Shown here in pieces: positions 44,825 through 53,120 of a stretch of DNA of 64,000 nt. Origin of the DNA: Dongia_B soli (GTDB lineage: Bacteria; Pseudomonadota; Alphaproteobacteria; Dongiales; Dongiaceae); contig NZ_JAXCLW010000001.1 in assembly GCF_034044715.1 (NCBI RefSeq), positions 1,116,001 through 1,180,000 of the forward strand. Direction: 5' to 3'. The notes below the pieces were generated by a model that ran no database searches, was not told where the DNA came from, and saw only the letters and a list, made by a program, of their open reading frames with translations. Numbering within the stretch: the stretch's first letter is position 1; the number at the start of each line of letters is the position of its first letter. The translations under genes were made by a program, and so were the position numbers.

Positions 44825-45931
44825 ATGAAAATTGCCCAGATCGCCCCACTCGCGGAAAGTTGCCCGCCCCGGCTCTACGGCGGCACTGAACGTATCGTTT
44901 CTTACCTGACCGAAGAACTCGTCCGGCAGGGTCATGATGTGACGTTGTTCGCGAGCGGCGATTCCAAAACACGTGCCGAACTGGTCGCTTGTTGCGAGAC
45001 CGCCTTGCGGCTGAGTCCGCTGGTCCGCGATCCGGTACCCTATCACATGCGGATGCTTGAAGAAGTTCGGCGCCGTGCCGACGAATTCGACGTTCTGCAT
45101 TTCCATATCGACTTCCTGCATTATCCCATGGCGGCGGCGTTTTCTGACAGGATGATAACGACGCTACACGGTCGCCTCGATCTGCCGGACCTCGCGCCCT
45201 TCTATTCCGCTTTGCCCGACTACCCGCTTGTCTCGATCTCCAATGCACAGCGCCGGCCCATGCCGAAGGTAAATTGGGCGGGCACCGTCTATCACGGCCT
45301 GCCGGAGGATCTGCTGCCCTTTACGGCAAGCCCAAAGGGCGATTACCTTGCCTTTCTTGGCCGCATCTCCCCGGAGAAACGCCCCGATCGCGCTATAGAG
45401 CTCGCCGTGCGCGCCGGGCTGAAACTGAAGATCGCCGCGAAGGTCGACCAGGCGGACCAGGCTTATTGGAATGAGCTGATCGGCCCAATGGTGGCGCGCC
45501 ATCCGAATGTCGAATTCGTCGGCGAAATCAATGAACACCAGAAAGCCGACTTCCTTGGCAATGCCCGTGCGCTCCTGTTCCCGATCGACTGGCCCGAACC
45601 CTTCGGCCTGGTCATGATCGAGGCGATCGCCTGCGGGACGCCGGTCGTCGCCTTTCGCAACGGCTCGGTACCGGAGGTGATTGATGACGGCGTCACCGGC
45701 TTCATCGTGGATACGCTGGAAGAGGCCGTGGCCGCGGTCGGTAAGCTTGAGCGCCTCGACCGGCGTGAAGTTCGCGCTACATTTTCGAAACGCTTCACAG
45801 TGGAGCGCATGGCGCTCGATTATCTTAGCATCTATCGCAATCTGCCGGGTCTGCGGGAGACTGGCCGCCGCGAGACTGTGCGCACCACAGCATTGAAGGG
45901 CAAAGGCCCGGGCTTGCAGGTTGTGGCTTAG
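44825..45931 (+). CDS. Glycosyltransferase family 4 protein
   Basis: A 368-residue GT-B retaining glycosyltransferase. The N-terminal domain has the glycine-rich RLYGGTERIVSYLTEELVRQ. The C-terminal donor site has FLGRISPEKRPDRAIELA and PIDWPEPFGLVMIEAIACGT, with the E-x7-E arrangement of the family. GAGGAG precedes ATG 44825; the longer frame to 44738 has no family likeness. It is directly followed by an amylo-1,6-glucosidase, a pairing that I associate with polysaccharide or compatible-solute metabolism in rhizobia-like bacteria. The acceptor is unknown. Confidence 0.85.
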   Translation: MKIAQIAPLAESCPPRLYGGTERIVSYLTEELVRQGHDVTLFASGDSKTRAELVACCETALRLSPLVRDPVPYHMRMLEEVRRRADEFDVLHFHIDFLHYPMAAAFSDRMITTLHGRLDLPDLAPFYSALPDYPLVSISNAQRRPMPKVNWAGTVYHGLPEDLLPFTASPKGDYLAFLGRISPEKRPDRAIELAVRAGLKLKIAAKVDQADQAYWNELIGPMVARHPNVEFVGEINEHQKADFLGNARALLFPIDWPEPFGLVMIEAIACGTPVVAFRNGSVPEVIDDGVTGFIVDTLEEAVAAVGKLERLDRREVRATFSKRFTVERMALDYLSIYRNLPGLRETGRRETVRTTALKGKGPGLQVVA

Positions 45932-45998
45932 CCAACAGCTCGGTCCCACATCTGCTGTCGTAGCTGGATGCGTAGCACTAGACCATGAGGAGTAGAGC

Positions 45999-48209
45999 AT
46001 GAGCCAGATGAGTGCCGATGCTGGCGCACAGCCGCCGACGCCGCCCTATCTGGGCACGCCCGTCGCCCAGTTCTTTATTCCCGCTTCCGCCTCCTCGCAG
46101 GAGCGGCGGCCGCGCACACTAAAGCACGCCGATACTTTCGCCGTCTTCGACCACAATGGCGACGCACTCTCCGGGCCGGGCAGCCCGGAAGGAATTTTCC
46201 ATCGCGACACGCGCTATCTTTCCCACCTTTATTTGACGATCGAGGGGAAACGGCCGCTTCTTCTGTCATCCACGTTGCGCGATGATAATGCGACGCTGAC
46301 CTGTGATCTTACGAATCCGGATCTGTTTGATGCCGATGGCAAGCTGGTGCTGGAACATGATGTTCTGCATCTGCGCCGTTCCCGCTTCTTATGGAATGGC
46401 GCATGCTATGAGCGGCTGGCGGTTCGCAACTATGACAACCGCCCGAGGCGCGTCAGGATCGAGATCGCTTTTGCCGCCGATTTCGCCGATCTTTTCGAGG
46501 TGCGCGGTACGCAGCGCGAGCGGCACGGCCGGATGTTGAATCCTGAGATTGGAACTGACCGTGTCACACTTGCCTATCTCGGGCTGGATAACCGCCGGCG
46601 CATGACGAATTTGCGCTTCGATCCCGTGCCGCAAGAGATCTCGACGGGACATGCGGCCTTCCTGCTCGATCTGGCGCCGCGGCAGGCCAAGACGGTGGCG
46701 ATGGAGATCGCCTGTGACGCCGCCAGGGACGGGTCCTTGCGCCGTAATTTCGGCCGGGCGATCAGGGCCTCGTGCCGGTCGCTGCGTGCGTCGGCGTCGC
46801 GCGCCGCCACGGTCAGCACCTCGAACGACATCTTCAACGAAGCCGCACGCCGCTCGGTGTCCGATCTCTACATGCTGATCACCGACACGCCTGACGGGCC
46901 TTATCCTTATGCCGGCATTCCGTGGTTCAGCACTGTCTTCGGACGCGATGCGCTGATTACGGCGCTGGAAATGCTTTGGCTGGACCCGGCCGTCGCCTGC
47001 GGCGTGCTATCTCATCTGGCCGCCAACCAGGCGACCGATTTCGACGCGGCGGCCGATGCCGAGCCCGGGAAGATATTGCATGAAGTGCGTTATGGTGAGA
47101 TGGCGGAACTGAAGGAGGTGCCGTTTCGCCGCTATTACGGCAGTATCGATGCGACGCCGCTCTTCATCATGCTTGCGGGCGCCTATCTGAAGCGCACGGG
47201 CGATACCGGGTTGCTGCGCCGCTTATGGCCGAATATTGAGGCGGCGCTGTCCTGGATGGAGCGGTATGGAGACCGCGACGGTGACGGCTTTCTTGAATAT
47301 GGCCGCCGCACCGATGAGGGACTGATCAATCAGGGCTGGAAGGATAGCCACGATTCGATCTTCCATGCTGACGGCACGTTGGCGAAGGGGCCGATCGCCC
47401 TCGCGGAAGTCCAGGCTTATGCCTATGGCGCGTTACAGGCCGCCGCGGCCATCGCGCGCGCTGTTGGCGAGCCGGCGCGTGCCGAGGCGCTGGCAAGGCG
47501 GTCGGACGTGCTGCGCGGGGCGTTCGATGCAGCCTTTTTCGACGAAGAATTGGGCAGCTATGTGCTGGCCTTGGATGGCGAGAAACGGCCATGCCGGGTG
47601 CTTTCCTCGAATGCCGGCCATGCTTTGCTCACGGGGATCGCCTTGCCGAAGCGCGCCGCCGCAATCGCAAAAGCGCTCATGCAGCCTACCTCTTTTTCCG
47701 GCTGGGGCGTGCGGACCATCGCCACCACGGAAGCACGCTATAATCCGATGAGCTATCACAACGGCTCGGTCTGGCCGCATGACAATGCCTTGATCGCCGT
47801 TGGTCTTGCCCGTTACGGTTTCAAGCGCGAGGCGGCGCGCATCCTAGAGGGGCTGTTTGCTGCAGCGACCTATATCGATCTTCGCCGGCTGCCGGAACTC
47901 TTTTGCGGCTTCGCCCGCCAGAATACACGCGGGCCGACTTTCTATCCGGTCGCCTGCTCCCCCCAGGCCTGGGCGGCGGGAGCGCCTTTGTTCATCTTGC
48001 AATCCTGCCTCGGACTCGGCTTCGATCCGGAAAAGGATCACATCACCTTCGAGGAACCGGTCCTGCCCGACTTTCTCAGCCAGGTGACGATCCGCAATCT
48101 TGTCCTCAATGACGGCGCCACCGATGTCACCCTGCGCCGGTCGGGCGCACAGGTGGTGGTTGATGTCCTGAACCGGCGCGGACCCGTGCGGGTCGTGACC
48201 ACGACCTGA
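45999..48209 (+). CDS. Amylo-alpha-1,6-glucosidase / glycogen-debranching-type GH
   Basis: A 736-residue enzyme. The N-terminal beta domain (residues 40-270) starts with the typical DTFAVFDHNGDALSGPGSPE and GIFHRDTRYLSHLYL. The C-terminal (alpha/alpha) barrel includes YAGIPWFSTVFGRDALITAL, FLEYGRRTDEGLINQGWKDS and MSYHNGSVWPHDNALIA, which hold the probable catalytic acids. It hydrolyses alpha-1,6 or related glucosyl links. GAGGAG precedes the ATG. It follows the GT4 gene by 67 bases and is probably in the same operon. Confidence 0.9.
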   Translation: MSQMSADAGAQPPTPPYLGTPVAQFFIPASASSQERRPRTLKHADTFAVFDHNGDALSGPGSPEGIFHRDTRYLSHLYLTIEGKRPLLLSSTLRDDNATLTCDLTNPDLFDADGKLVLEHDVLHLRRSRFLWNGACYERLAVRNYDNRPRRVRIEIAFAADFADLFEVRGTQRERHGRMLNPEIGTDRVTLAYLGLDNRRRMTNLRFDPVPQEISTGHAAFLLDLAPRQAKTVAMEIACDAARDGSLRRNFGRAIRASCRSLRASASRAATVSTSNDIFNEAARRSVSDLYMLITDTPDGPYPYAGIPWFSTVFGRDALITALEMLWLDPAVACGVLSHLAANQATDFDAAADAEPGKILHEVRYGEMAELKEVPFRRYYGSIDATPLFIMLAGAYLKRTGDTGLLRRLWPNIEAALSWMERYGDRDGDGFLEYGRRTDEGLINQGWKDSHDSIFHADGTLAKGPIALAEVQAYAYGALQAAAAIARAVGEPARAEALARRSDVLRGAFDAAFFDEELGSYVLALDGEKRPCRVLSSNAGHALLTGIALPKRAAAIAKALMQPTSFSGWGVRTIATTEARYNPMSYHNGSVWPHDNALIAVGLARYGFKREAARILEGLFAAATYIDLRRLPELFCGFARQNTRGPTFYPVACSPQAWAAGAPLFILQSCLGLGFDPEKDHITFEEPVLPDFLSQVTIRNLVLNDGATDVTLRRSGAQVVVDVLNRRGPVRVVTTT

Positions 48210-48296
48210 GGAATGCCGCCACGCCAACTATCCAAGGCAAATGATTGCCCGCCGCATCCATGCTGATGGCATCGTCAAGAGGAAAGAAATTCTTGC

Positions 48297-48339
48297 AAAA
48301 AAAGCCTGCGGGAAGCAGCCCAGGCCTGCTTCCTGCCGG
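48297..48339 (-). terminator. Terminator of the hydrolase-MDR operon
   Basis: On the minus strand, GCAGGAAGCAG pairs with CTGCTTCCCGC (one mismatch) around a short loop. A run of seven T follows (A residues 48297-48303 on the plus strand). It lies about 15 bases after the MDR stop. Confidence 0.8.
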
Positions 48340-48354
48340 GGAACATTTCAGGGA

Positions 48355-49329
48355 TCAGTCGTGGACCACGACCATCTTTCCGCGAGCCTCATTGGCTTCC
48401 ATCACGCGGTGCGCCTCACGGACTTCGTCAAAGCGGAAGATCCGAACCGGCTTCACGTCGAGCTTGCCGGCTGCGGCATCCGCCGCAATCTGCTGCAAAG
48501 GGACATCGGAAAGCGGGAAGCCCGGCGTGCCGAAGACGAAGCTGCCGAAGAAGGTCAGATAGACCCCGCTCGCCATTTGCAGCAGCGGATTGAAGTCGGG
48601 GATCGGATCAAGGCCGCCCAGCCAGCCGGCGAGGCATGAGCGGCCGCCGCGCCGGAGCATGGTGAGCGAGTCGAGCACGACGGTATTGCCGACCAAATCG
48701 AGTACTGCATCGATCTGCTTCGCTTCGGCGATATGCTTCGAGAGGTCGGGCCGTTCGATCTCGCAACGCTCGGCACCGAGTTTTTCCAGCATGGCGAAAC
48801 GATCCCTGTTGCGGGTTGTCGCAATCACCCGCGCGCCGGCATTGACGGCCATCTTGAGCGCGGCCTGACCGAAGGAGGAGGTCGCGCCCCGAATGACCAG
48901 CAACTGCCCGCCTTTGAGCTCCAGATTGCGGAACAGGCAGGTCCAGGCGGTCGCATAGGTTTCAGGGATCGCGGCGAGCTCGGCCCAGGGCAGGTCCGCT
49001 TCGATCAAGGCGACATTGGAGACAGGAGCGCGGGTATATTCGGCATAGCTGCCATTGATGGTGCGGCCGAGGCCGCCCATCAGGGCCGCGACCTTGGCGC
49101 CTACCGGAAACTCACCGCCCGGGCACGACTCGACGATGCCGACGCATTCGATGCCGCTGACCTCGGCCGCTTCGGCCCATTCGCCGCGTCGCATATGCAT
49201 TTCGGCATGGTTGATGCCGAACGCCTTGATGCGGATGACGACATGGCCCGCCTTAGGCTCCGGCTTCGGAATGTCTTTGTAGATAAGGCTGTCCAACCCA
49301 CCGAATTTTTCGAGAACGATAGCGCGCAT
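48355..49329 (-). CDS. MDR-family NAD(P)H:quinone/zinc-independent oxidoreductase
   Basis: A 324-residue medium-chain reductase. The N-terminal GroES-like part has AGHVVIRIKAFGINHAEMHM. The cofactor domain has LLVIRGATSSFGQAALKMAV (the AxxxxG replacement of GxGxxG) and VIATTRNRDRF. The zinc-binding cysteines of alcohol dehydrogenases are missing, so it is of the quinone oxidoreductase kind. It follows the alpha/beta hydrolase gene by 51 bases. Confidence 0.88.
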   Translation of the reverse strand: MRAIVLEKFGGLDSLIYKDIPKPEPKAGHVVIRIKAFGINHAEMHMRRGEWAEAAEVSGIECVGIVESCPGGEFPVGAKVAALMGGLGRTINGSYAEYTRAPVSNVALIEADLPWAELAAIPETYATAWTCLFRNLELKGGQLLVIRGATSSFGQAALKMAVNAGARVIATTRNRDRFAMLEKLGAERCEIERPDLSKHIAEAKQIDAVLDLVGNTVVLDSLTMLRRGGRSCLAGWLGGLDPIPDFNPLLQMASGVYLTFFGSFVFGTPGFPLSDVPLQQIAADAAAGKLDVKPVRIFRFDEVREAHRVMEANEARGKMVVVHD

Positions 49330-49380
49330 AATATCCTCCGGATAGCGGATGTTGGAGAATGAGACTTGTCGATCGCAAGC

Positions 49381-50235
49381 TCAGTGCGTCAGGAAATCCC
49401 CGATCGCCGCGGCGATTTCTTCGGCGTGAGTCTCAAGTGCGAAATGCCCTGTGTCGAAGAAGCGAATGACGGCATTCGGTATGTCGCGTTTGAATGCCTC
49501 GGCGCCCGGCGGCAGGAAGAACGGATCGTTCTTGCCCCAAACCGCGAGAAATCGCGGCTGGTGCGTGCGGAAATACTTTTGAAAGCCCGGGTAGAGGGCG
49601 ACGTTGCTCTTGTAATCGCCGAACAGATCGAGCTGTACCTGGTCGGCACCGGGACGGGCCAGATAGAAGTTGTCGAGCGACTGGCCGTCCGGTGAGACGG
49701 CGCTTTGATCGGCGACGCCGTGGGTATATTGCCAGCGTGTCGTTTCCGGCGTCAGCAAGGCGCGCAAGGCGTCGCGGTTCGCCTGGGCAGGATCCTGCCA
49801 GTAAGCGCGGATGGGGTCCCAGCCATTGCTGAGGCCTTCCTCATAGGCGTTGCCGTTTTGAGAAATGATCGCCGTGACACGCTCAGGATGCTGCATCGCA
49901 AGCCGGAAACCAGTCGGCGCGCCGTAATCGAAAACATAGACAGCGAAGCGGTCAAAACCGATCACCTCGGTGAAGCGGTCGATCACTTTCGCAAGATTGT
50001 CGAAGGTGTAGGCGAACTTGTCGCGCGCCGGCATATCGGACTGGCCGAAACCCGGCAGGTCGGGAGCAACGATATGGAAGCGATCCGCCAATAGCGGGAT
50101 CAGATCGCGGAACATGTGACCGGCGCTGGGGAAGCCGTGAAGCAGTAAGAGCTTCGGTGCGCCGACAGTCCCGGCTTCGCGATAGAAAAGCTTGAAACCC
50201 TCGACATTGGCGGTCCGGTAACGGGTTGTCGTCAT
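49381..50235 (-). CDS. Alpha/beta hydrolase with aspartate nucleophile
   Basis: A 284-residue alpha/beta hydrolase. The oxyanion-hole region is LLLHGFPSAGHMFRDLIPLL. The nucleophile elbow reads VFDYGAPTGFRLAM, that is Asp instead of Ser. The acid/base His is in the final DTGHFALETHAEEIA. An Asp nucleophile is typical of haloalkane dehalogenases and epoxide hydrolases, although this branch has no assigned substrate that I know of. It is the first gene of a two-gene operon with the MDR gene and is divergent from the CGNR regulator. Confidence 0.87.
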   Translation of the reverse strand: MTTTRYRTANVEGFKLFYREAGTVGAPKLLLLHGFPSAGHMFRDLIPLLADRFHIVAPDLPGFGQSDMPARDKFAYTFDNLAKVIDRFTEVIGFDRFAVYVFDYGAPTGFRLAMQHPERVTAIISQNGNAYEEGLSNGWDPIRAYWQDPAQANRDALRALLTPETTRWQYTHGVADQSAVSPDGQSLDNFYLARPGADQVQLDLFGDYKSNVALYPGFQKYFRTHQPRFLAVWGKNDPFFLPPGAEAFKRDIPNAVIRFFDTGHFALETHAEEIAAAIGDFLTH

Positions 50236-50264
50236 GATGCGTCTCCTTGTGTAGTAACCTGCTA

Positions 50265-50451
50265 AAACTTATTTAAACGGTTATCTCGCCCTCTACGTAA
50301 CCCGTCAAATGCTTTTTTCAAGGTTACAAAAAAATTTACACGGACCCGATATATTTGAAGAAAAATTGGCAAATGCGAGGGATGCAAAGGGGAGGGGCCT
50401 GGAACTTTTCCTTCTCTAATGTAACTTGATTAATGCGTTTTTGAAGGTTAT
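50265..50451 (+). repeat. Three related 20-base direct repeats, candidate CGNR operators
   Basis: The divergent region 50236-50486 is strikingly A+T rich. It holds AATGCTTTTTTCAAGGTTAC (50308-50327) and AATGCGTTTTTGAAGGTTAT (50432-50451), 17 of 20 identical. A weaker relative, AAACTTATTTAAACGGTTAT, is at 50265-50284. One copy lies 36 bases before the CGNR start and another 30 bases before the hydrolase start. The positions fit a shared operator for the local regulator. Confidence 0.55.
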
Positions 50452-50486
50452 ATATCCTAAAGAGGACTTATTCTCTCGAGGATCAG

Positions 50487-51113
50487 ATGGTTGATCATCA
50501 TTCCCCAGCCATGTTTGTTGCCGACGCGCTCGGCCTCGATTTTCTGAATTCCATCGCCACGCCGGTGGATAAGGTTGTTGACTGGATCGATGACGGAGAA
50601 GGATTACTGCGCTGGCTGGAGCAGGCGCATCTCGTCCCCAGGGAGGCGCTGGAAACGCTCAGAGCACAAGCCCTGCCCGGGGAACTCGATAAAGTGGCCG
50701 ATCAGGCCCGCAATCTGCGCGAATGGTTTAGAAGCTTCGTCACGGCTCATAAAGGCCATCCGTTGGCGGTAAAGCATCTCCACGAACTGGAGCCGCTAAA
50801 CCGGCTATTGGAGCGCGAGGAGACTTTCCGCCAGATCGTGCCGGCGCAACAAGACGGCGCGGCAAAGCTTGAGCTCCTGACGATGCGCCGGTGGCGAACG
50901 CCGGAATCCTTATTGCTGCCGATTGGCGAAGCTCTGGCGCAATTGGTCTGCACGACGGATTTCCCGGATGTGAAGGCCTGCGAGGGGCCCGCCTGCACCT
51001 TGCTGTTTGTCGATCGCACCCGGGGCCGGGCGCGCCGGTGGTGCAGCATGGCGATCTGTGGCAATCGCGCCAAGCAGGCCGCACATCGCAACCGGCTGAA
51101 GGCGCATCACTAG
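50487..51113 (+). CDS. CGNR zinc-finger (ABATE-domain) regulator
   Basis: A 208-residue protein. The ABATE-type N-terminal domain begins with ADALGLDFLNSIATP. The C-terminal CGNR zinc finger shows CEGPACTLLFVDRTRG and WCSMAICGNRAKQAAHRNR, with four cysteines set to bind one zinc. Such proteins are thought to be transcription factors responding to small-molecule stress; few have been studied. It is divergent from the alpha/beta hydrolase-MDR operon and surrounded by repeats, so it probably controls both itself and that operon. Confidence 0.88.
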   Translation: MVDHHSPAMFVADALGLDFLNSIATPVDKVVDWIDDGEGLLRWLEQAHLVPREALETLRAQALPGELDKVADQARNLREWFRSFVTAHKGHPLAVKHLHELEPLNRLLEREETFRQIVPAQQDGAAKLELLTMRRWRTPESLLLPIGEALAQLVCTTDFPDVKACEGPACTLLFVDRTRGRARRWCSMAICGNRAKQAAHRNRLKAHH

Positions 51114-51298
51114 GACGTTGCGCCAAGGCGGTCTGCCGATGACTAATATCGTGAAGCAGATGTTCTCTTTGCAAACTTCCGGCCAGGAAGCCGTCGCTAT
51201 AATTAATCGGCGTTCCGGCGGCGAGGCCGGCGGCCGAATGGCCGCAGGAACAGTTGCCACCGGGTTCCTCCGTTCAATATCCATGATGGAGAGAACAG

Positions 51299-51505
51299 AT
51301 GAGACTGAAATCGATCGTGCCGGTAGTCCTCTGCGCACTCTTGGCCGCCGGCGGCTGCACCCACAAATCCTCGACGGATAAACAAGGCCAGAACGGCGGA
51401 ACTACCGGTGGAACGACCGGCGGAACGACCGGAACCCCCGGTGGTGCCGGCGGCATGTCGGGTGGTGGCATGTCGGGCGGCGGCATGGGTGGCGGCGGTT
51501 ATTAG
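51299..51505 (+). CDS. Small Gly/Thr-rich lipoprotein
   Basis: A 68-residue protein. The N-terminal 20 residues are a lipoprotein signal (VVLCALLAAGGC). The mature part is low complexity: four GGTT-type repeats, then Met-Gly-rich GGMSGGGMSGGGMGGGGY. The DNA shows matching near-tandem 12-base units (51398-51433). GGAGAG precedes the ATG at 8 bases. No function is known. The neighbour at 52881 is a similar tiny lipoprotein. Confidence 0.65.
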   Translation: MRLKSIVPVVLCALLAAGGCTHKSSTDKQGQNGGTTGGTTGGTTGTPGGAGGMSGGGMSGGGMGGGGY

Positions 51506-51908
51506 CCAGTTCCGTCGAAGCAAAGAGACCACATATTGACGCAGCGCGCGTCGCTCAGGCTCCAGCCGGCCGGCACCAAGCCTGCTCGGCATGAGCCGGG
51601 AGGCGATTGCGCGTCTTTGAATATGCCCAACGGCGCCGGCGGCTACCGCTGCGATTCGAGCGTGGTGGGCCGGCGCGCGCTGTCATTCGCCGGTCGGTTG
51701 ACCGCATCACGATCATTGTTCCGCGGCCCGCTGATGACACTGCGTCCGACAGCGAATTATCATAGCGCTTCTTCAAAAATCGGTCATGAGGGCCGCGCAG
51801 TCTTCATAAGTGAAGGCGGATCGCTGATACTCCTCGATATATCGGCTATGTCTTAGCCTCACCCTGCCGTCTCCGTATCTCCCAGCAACAGGTTGCGAAA
51901 GAACGTCC
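51506..51908. other. Intergenic region before the SDR gene
   Basis: About 400 bases. Two overlapping open frames here (plus 51536-51856, minus 51555-51776) are Arg/Ser-rich and have no recognised domain. I see no terminator and no clear promoter pair. Nothing else is supported. Confidence 0.3.
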
Positions 51909-52757
51909 ATGACGACACAAAGCTCTCCCGTTTGGTTCATCACCGGATGCTCCACGGGCTTCGGTCACGAACTTGCACAACTCGTCATCGCCCGCGGTTG
52001 GCGCGCCGTTGTCACCGCCCGCGACAAGAGCCGGCTTGCAACGCTGGTCAAGGGTCATGCCGATGCGACGCTGGCGTTGGATCTTGATGTGACGAAACCC
52101 GATCAAGTGCAAGCGGCGGCCAAGGCCGCGCAGGCACGTTTCGGTCGCGTCGATGTCCTGGTGAACAATGCCGGTTATGGCTATCAGGCGACAGTCGAAG
52201 AAGGCGAGGAGGCGGAAATTCGCGCGCAATTCGATGCCAATGTCTTCGGCCTCTTCGCGTTGACGCGCGCCATCCTGCCCTTCATGCGTCAGCAGCGCGG
52301 TGGGCATGTGATCAACATTACCTCCGTCGCCGGCATCGTCGGCTTTCCCGGTTCAGGTTATTATGCCGCCAGCAAACATGCGGTCGAAGGCTGGTCCGAT
52401 GCCCTGGCGGCGGAGGGTGCGCCGCTCGGGATCAAGGTGACCTGTGTCGAGCCGGGGCCGTTCCGCACCGACTGGGCCGGACGATCCTTGAAACAGACGC
52501 CGAACCGGATTGCCGATTATGCCGAAACCGCCGGTGCGCGTCTGAAAAACACGACCGCCGGCAGCGGCAAGCAGCCGGGCGATCCCGTTCGCGCGGGCGA
52601 GGCGATGATCAAGGTCACGCAAAGCGAAAATCCGCCGCGCCATCTGGTGCTCGGCGCCTTCGGCATCGATGCGGTAACGAAGAAGCTGCGCAGTAGCCTG
52701 ACGGAGATCGAGCAATGGCGCGAGCTGAGCCTGGCCACGGATTATCCGGAGAATTGA
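51909..52757 (+). CDS. SDR-family NAD(P)-dependent oxidoreductase
   Basis: A 282-residue classical SDR. The cofactor motif TGCSTGFG is near residue 13. NNAGYG is near residue 90, the catalytic Ser is in NITSVAGIVGF, and YYAASKHA is the YxxxK. The type resembles the oxidoreductase/retinol-dehydrogenase-like group common in proteobacteria. The substrate is unknown. It lies between two small lipoprotein genes on the same strand. Confidence 0.87.
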   Translation: MTTQSSPVWFITGCSTGFGHELAQLVIARGWRAVVTARDKSRLATLVKGHADATLALDLDVTKPDQVQAAAKAAQARFGRVDVLVNNAGYGYQATVEEGEEAEIRAQFDANVFGLFALTRAILPFMRQQRGGHVINITSVAGIVGFPGSGYYAASKHAVEGWSDALAAEGAPLGIKVTCVEPGPFRTDWAGRSLKQTPNRIADYAETAGARLKNTTAGSGKQPGDPVRAGEAMIKVTQSENPPRHLVLGAFGIDAVTKKLRSSLTEIEQWRELSLATDYPEN

Positions 52758-52880
52758 GCCATATCACCCATCTTCGCATGAGGTGCCGGCAGCGTTGCAG
52801 CGGCCAGGAACACTTGGCCGCGCTCCAGGTTCTCCATGCTTGGAACCGGCAATTCATGAGGCAGAAGAGGGAGGATCCAG

Positions 52881-53072
52881 ATGAAATGCAGGGCACTCGC
52901 GCTGGCGCTTGTCGGCGCGCTTTTGGTCTCCGCCGGCTGCGCCGACCACTCTCACAACAGGAAAGGAATGCCTCTGCCGGATCATACGAATGATAAGGAC
53001 CGGAAGGCGCCCCCGCTGCCGGATAATACGGCGGGCCAAAAAGGAACGCCGCTGCCGGTTTATACAAAATGA
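52881..53072 (+). CDS. Small lipoprotein with three PLPDxT repeats
   Basis: A 63-residue protein. The signal MKCRALALALVGALLVSAGC ends in a good lipobox (SAGC, Cys20). The mature 43 residues hold three repeats: KGMPLPDHT, KAPPLPDNT and KGTPLPVYT. The ribosome site GGGAGGA lies before the ATG. I know no family with this repeat. It is too short for domain searches to help by eye. Confidence 0.7.
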   Translation: MKCRALALALVGALLVSAGCADHSHNRKGMPLPDHTNDKDRKAPPLPDNTAGQKGTPLPVYTK

Positions 53073-53120
53073 AGGGACGAGCGATGCCGCGCTAAATGCG
53101 GTGCTGCTTAACGGTGATCC

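Noticed and set aside
51398..51433. Short tandem repeats resembling a repeat array
   Set aside because: They encode the GGTT repeats of a small lipoprotein. There are no spacers of CRISPR type and no cas genes in the window.
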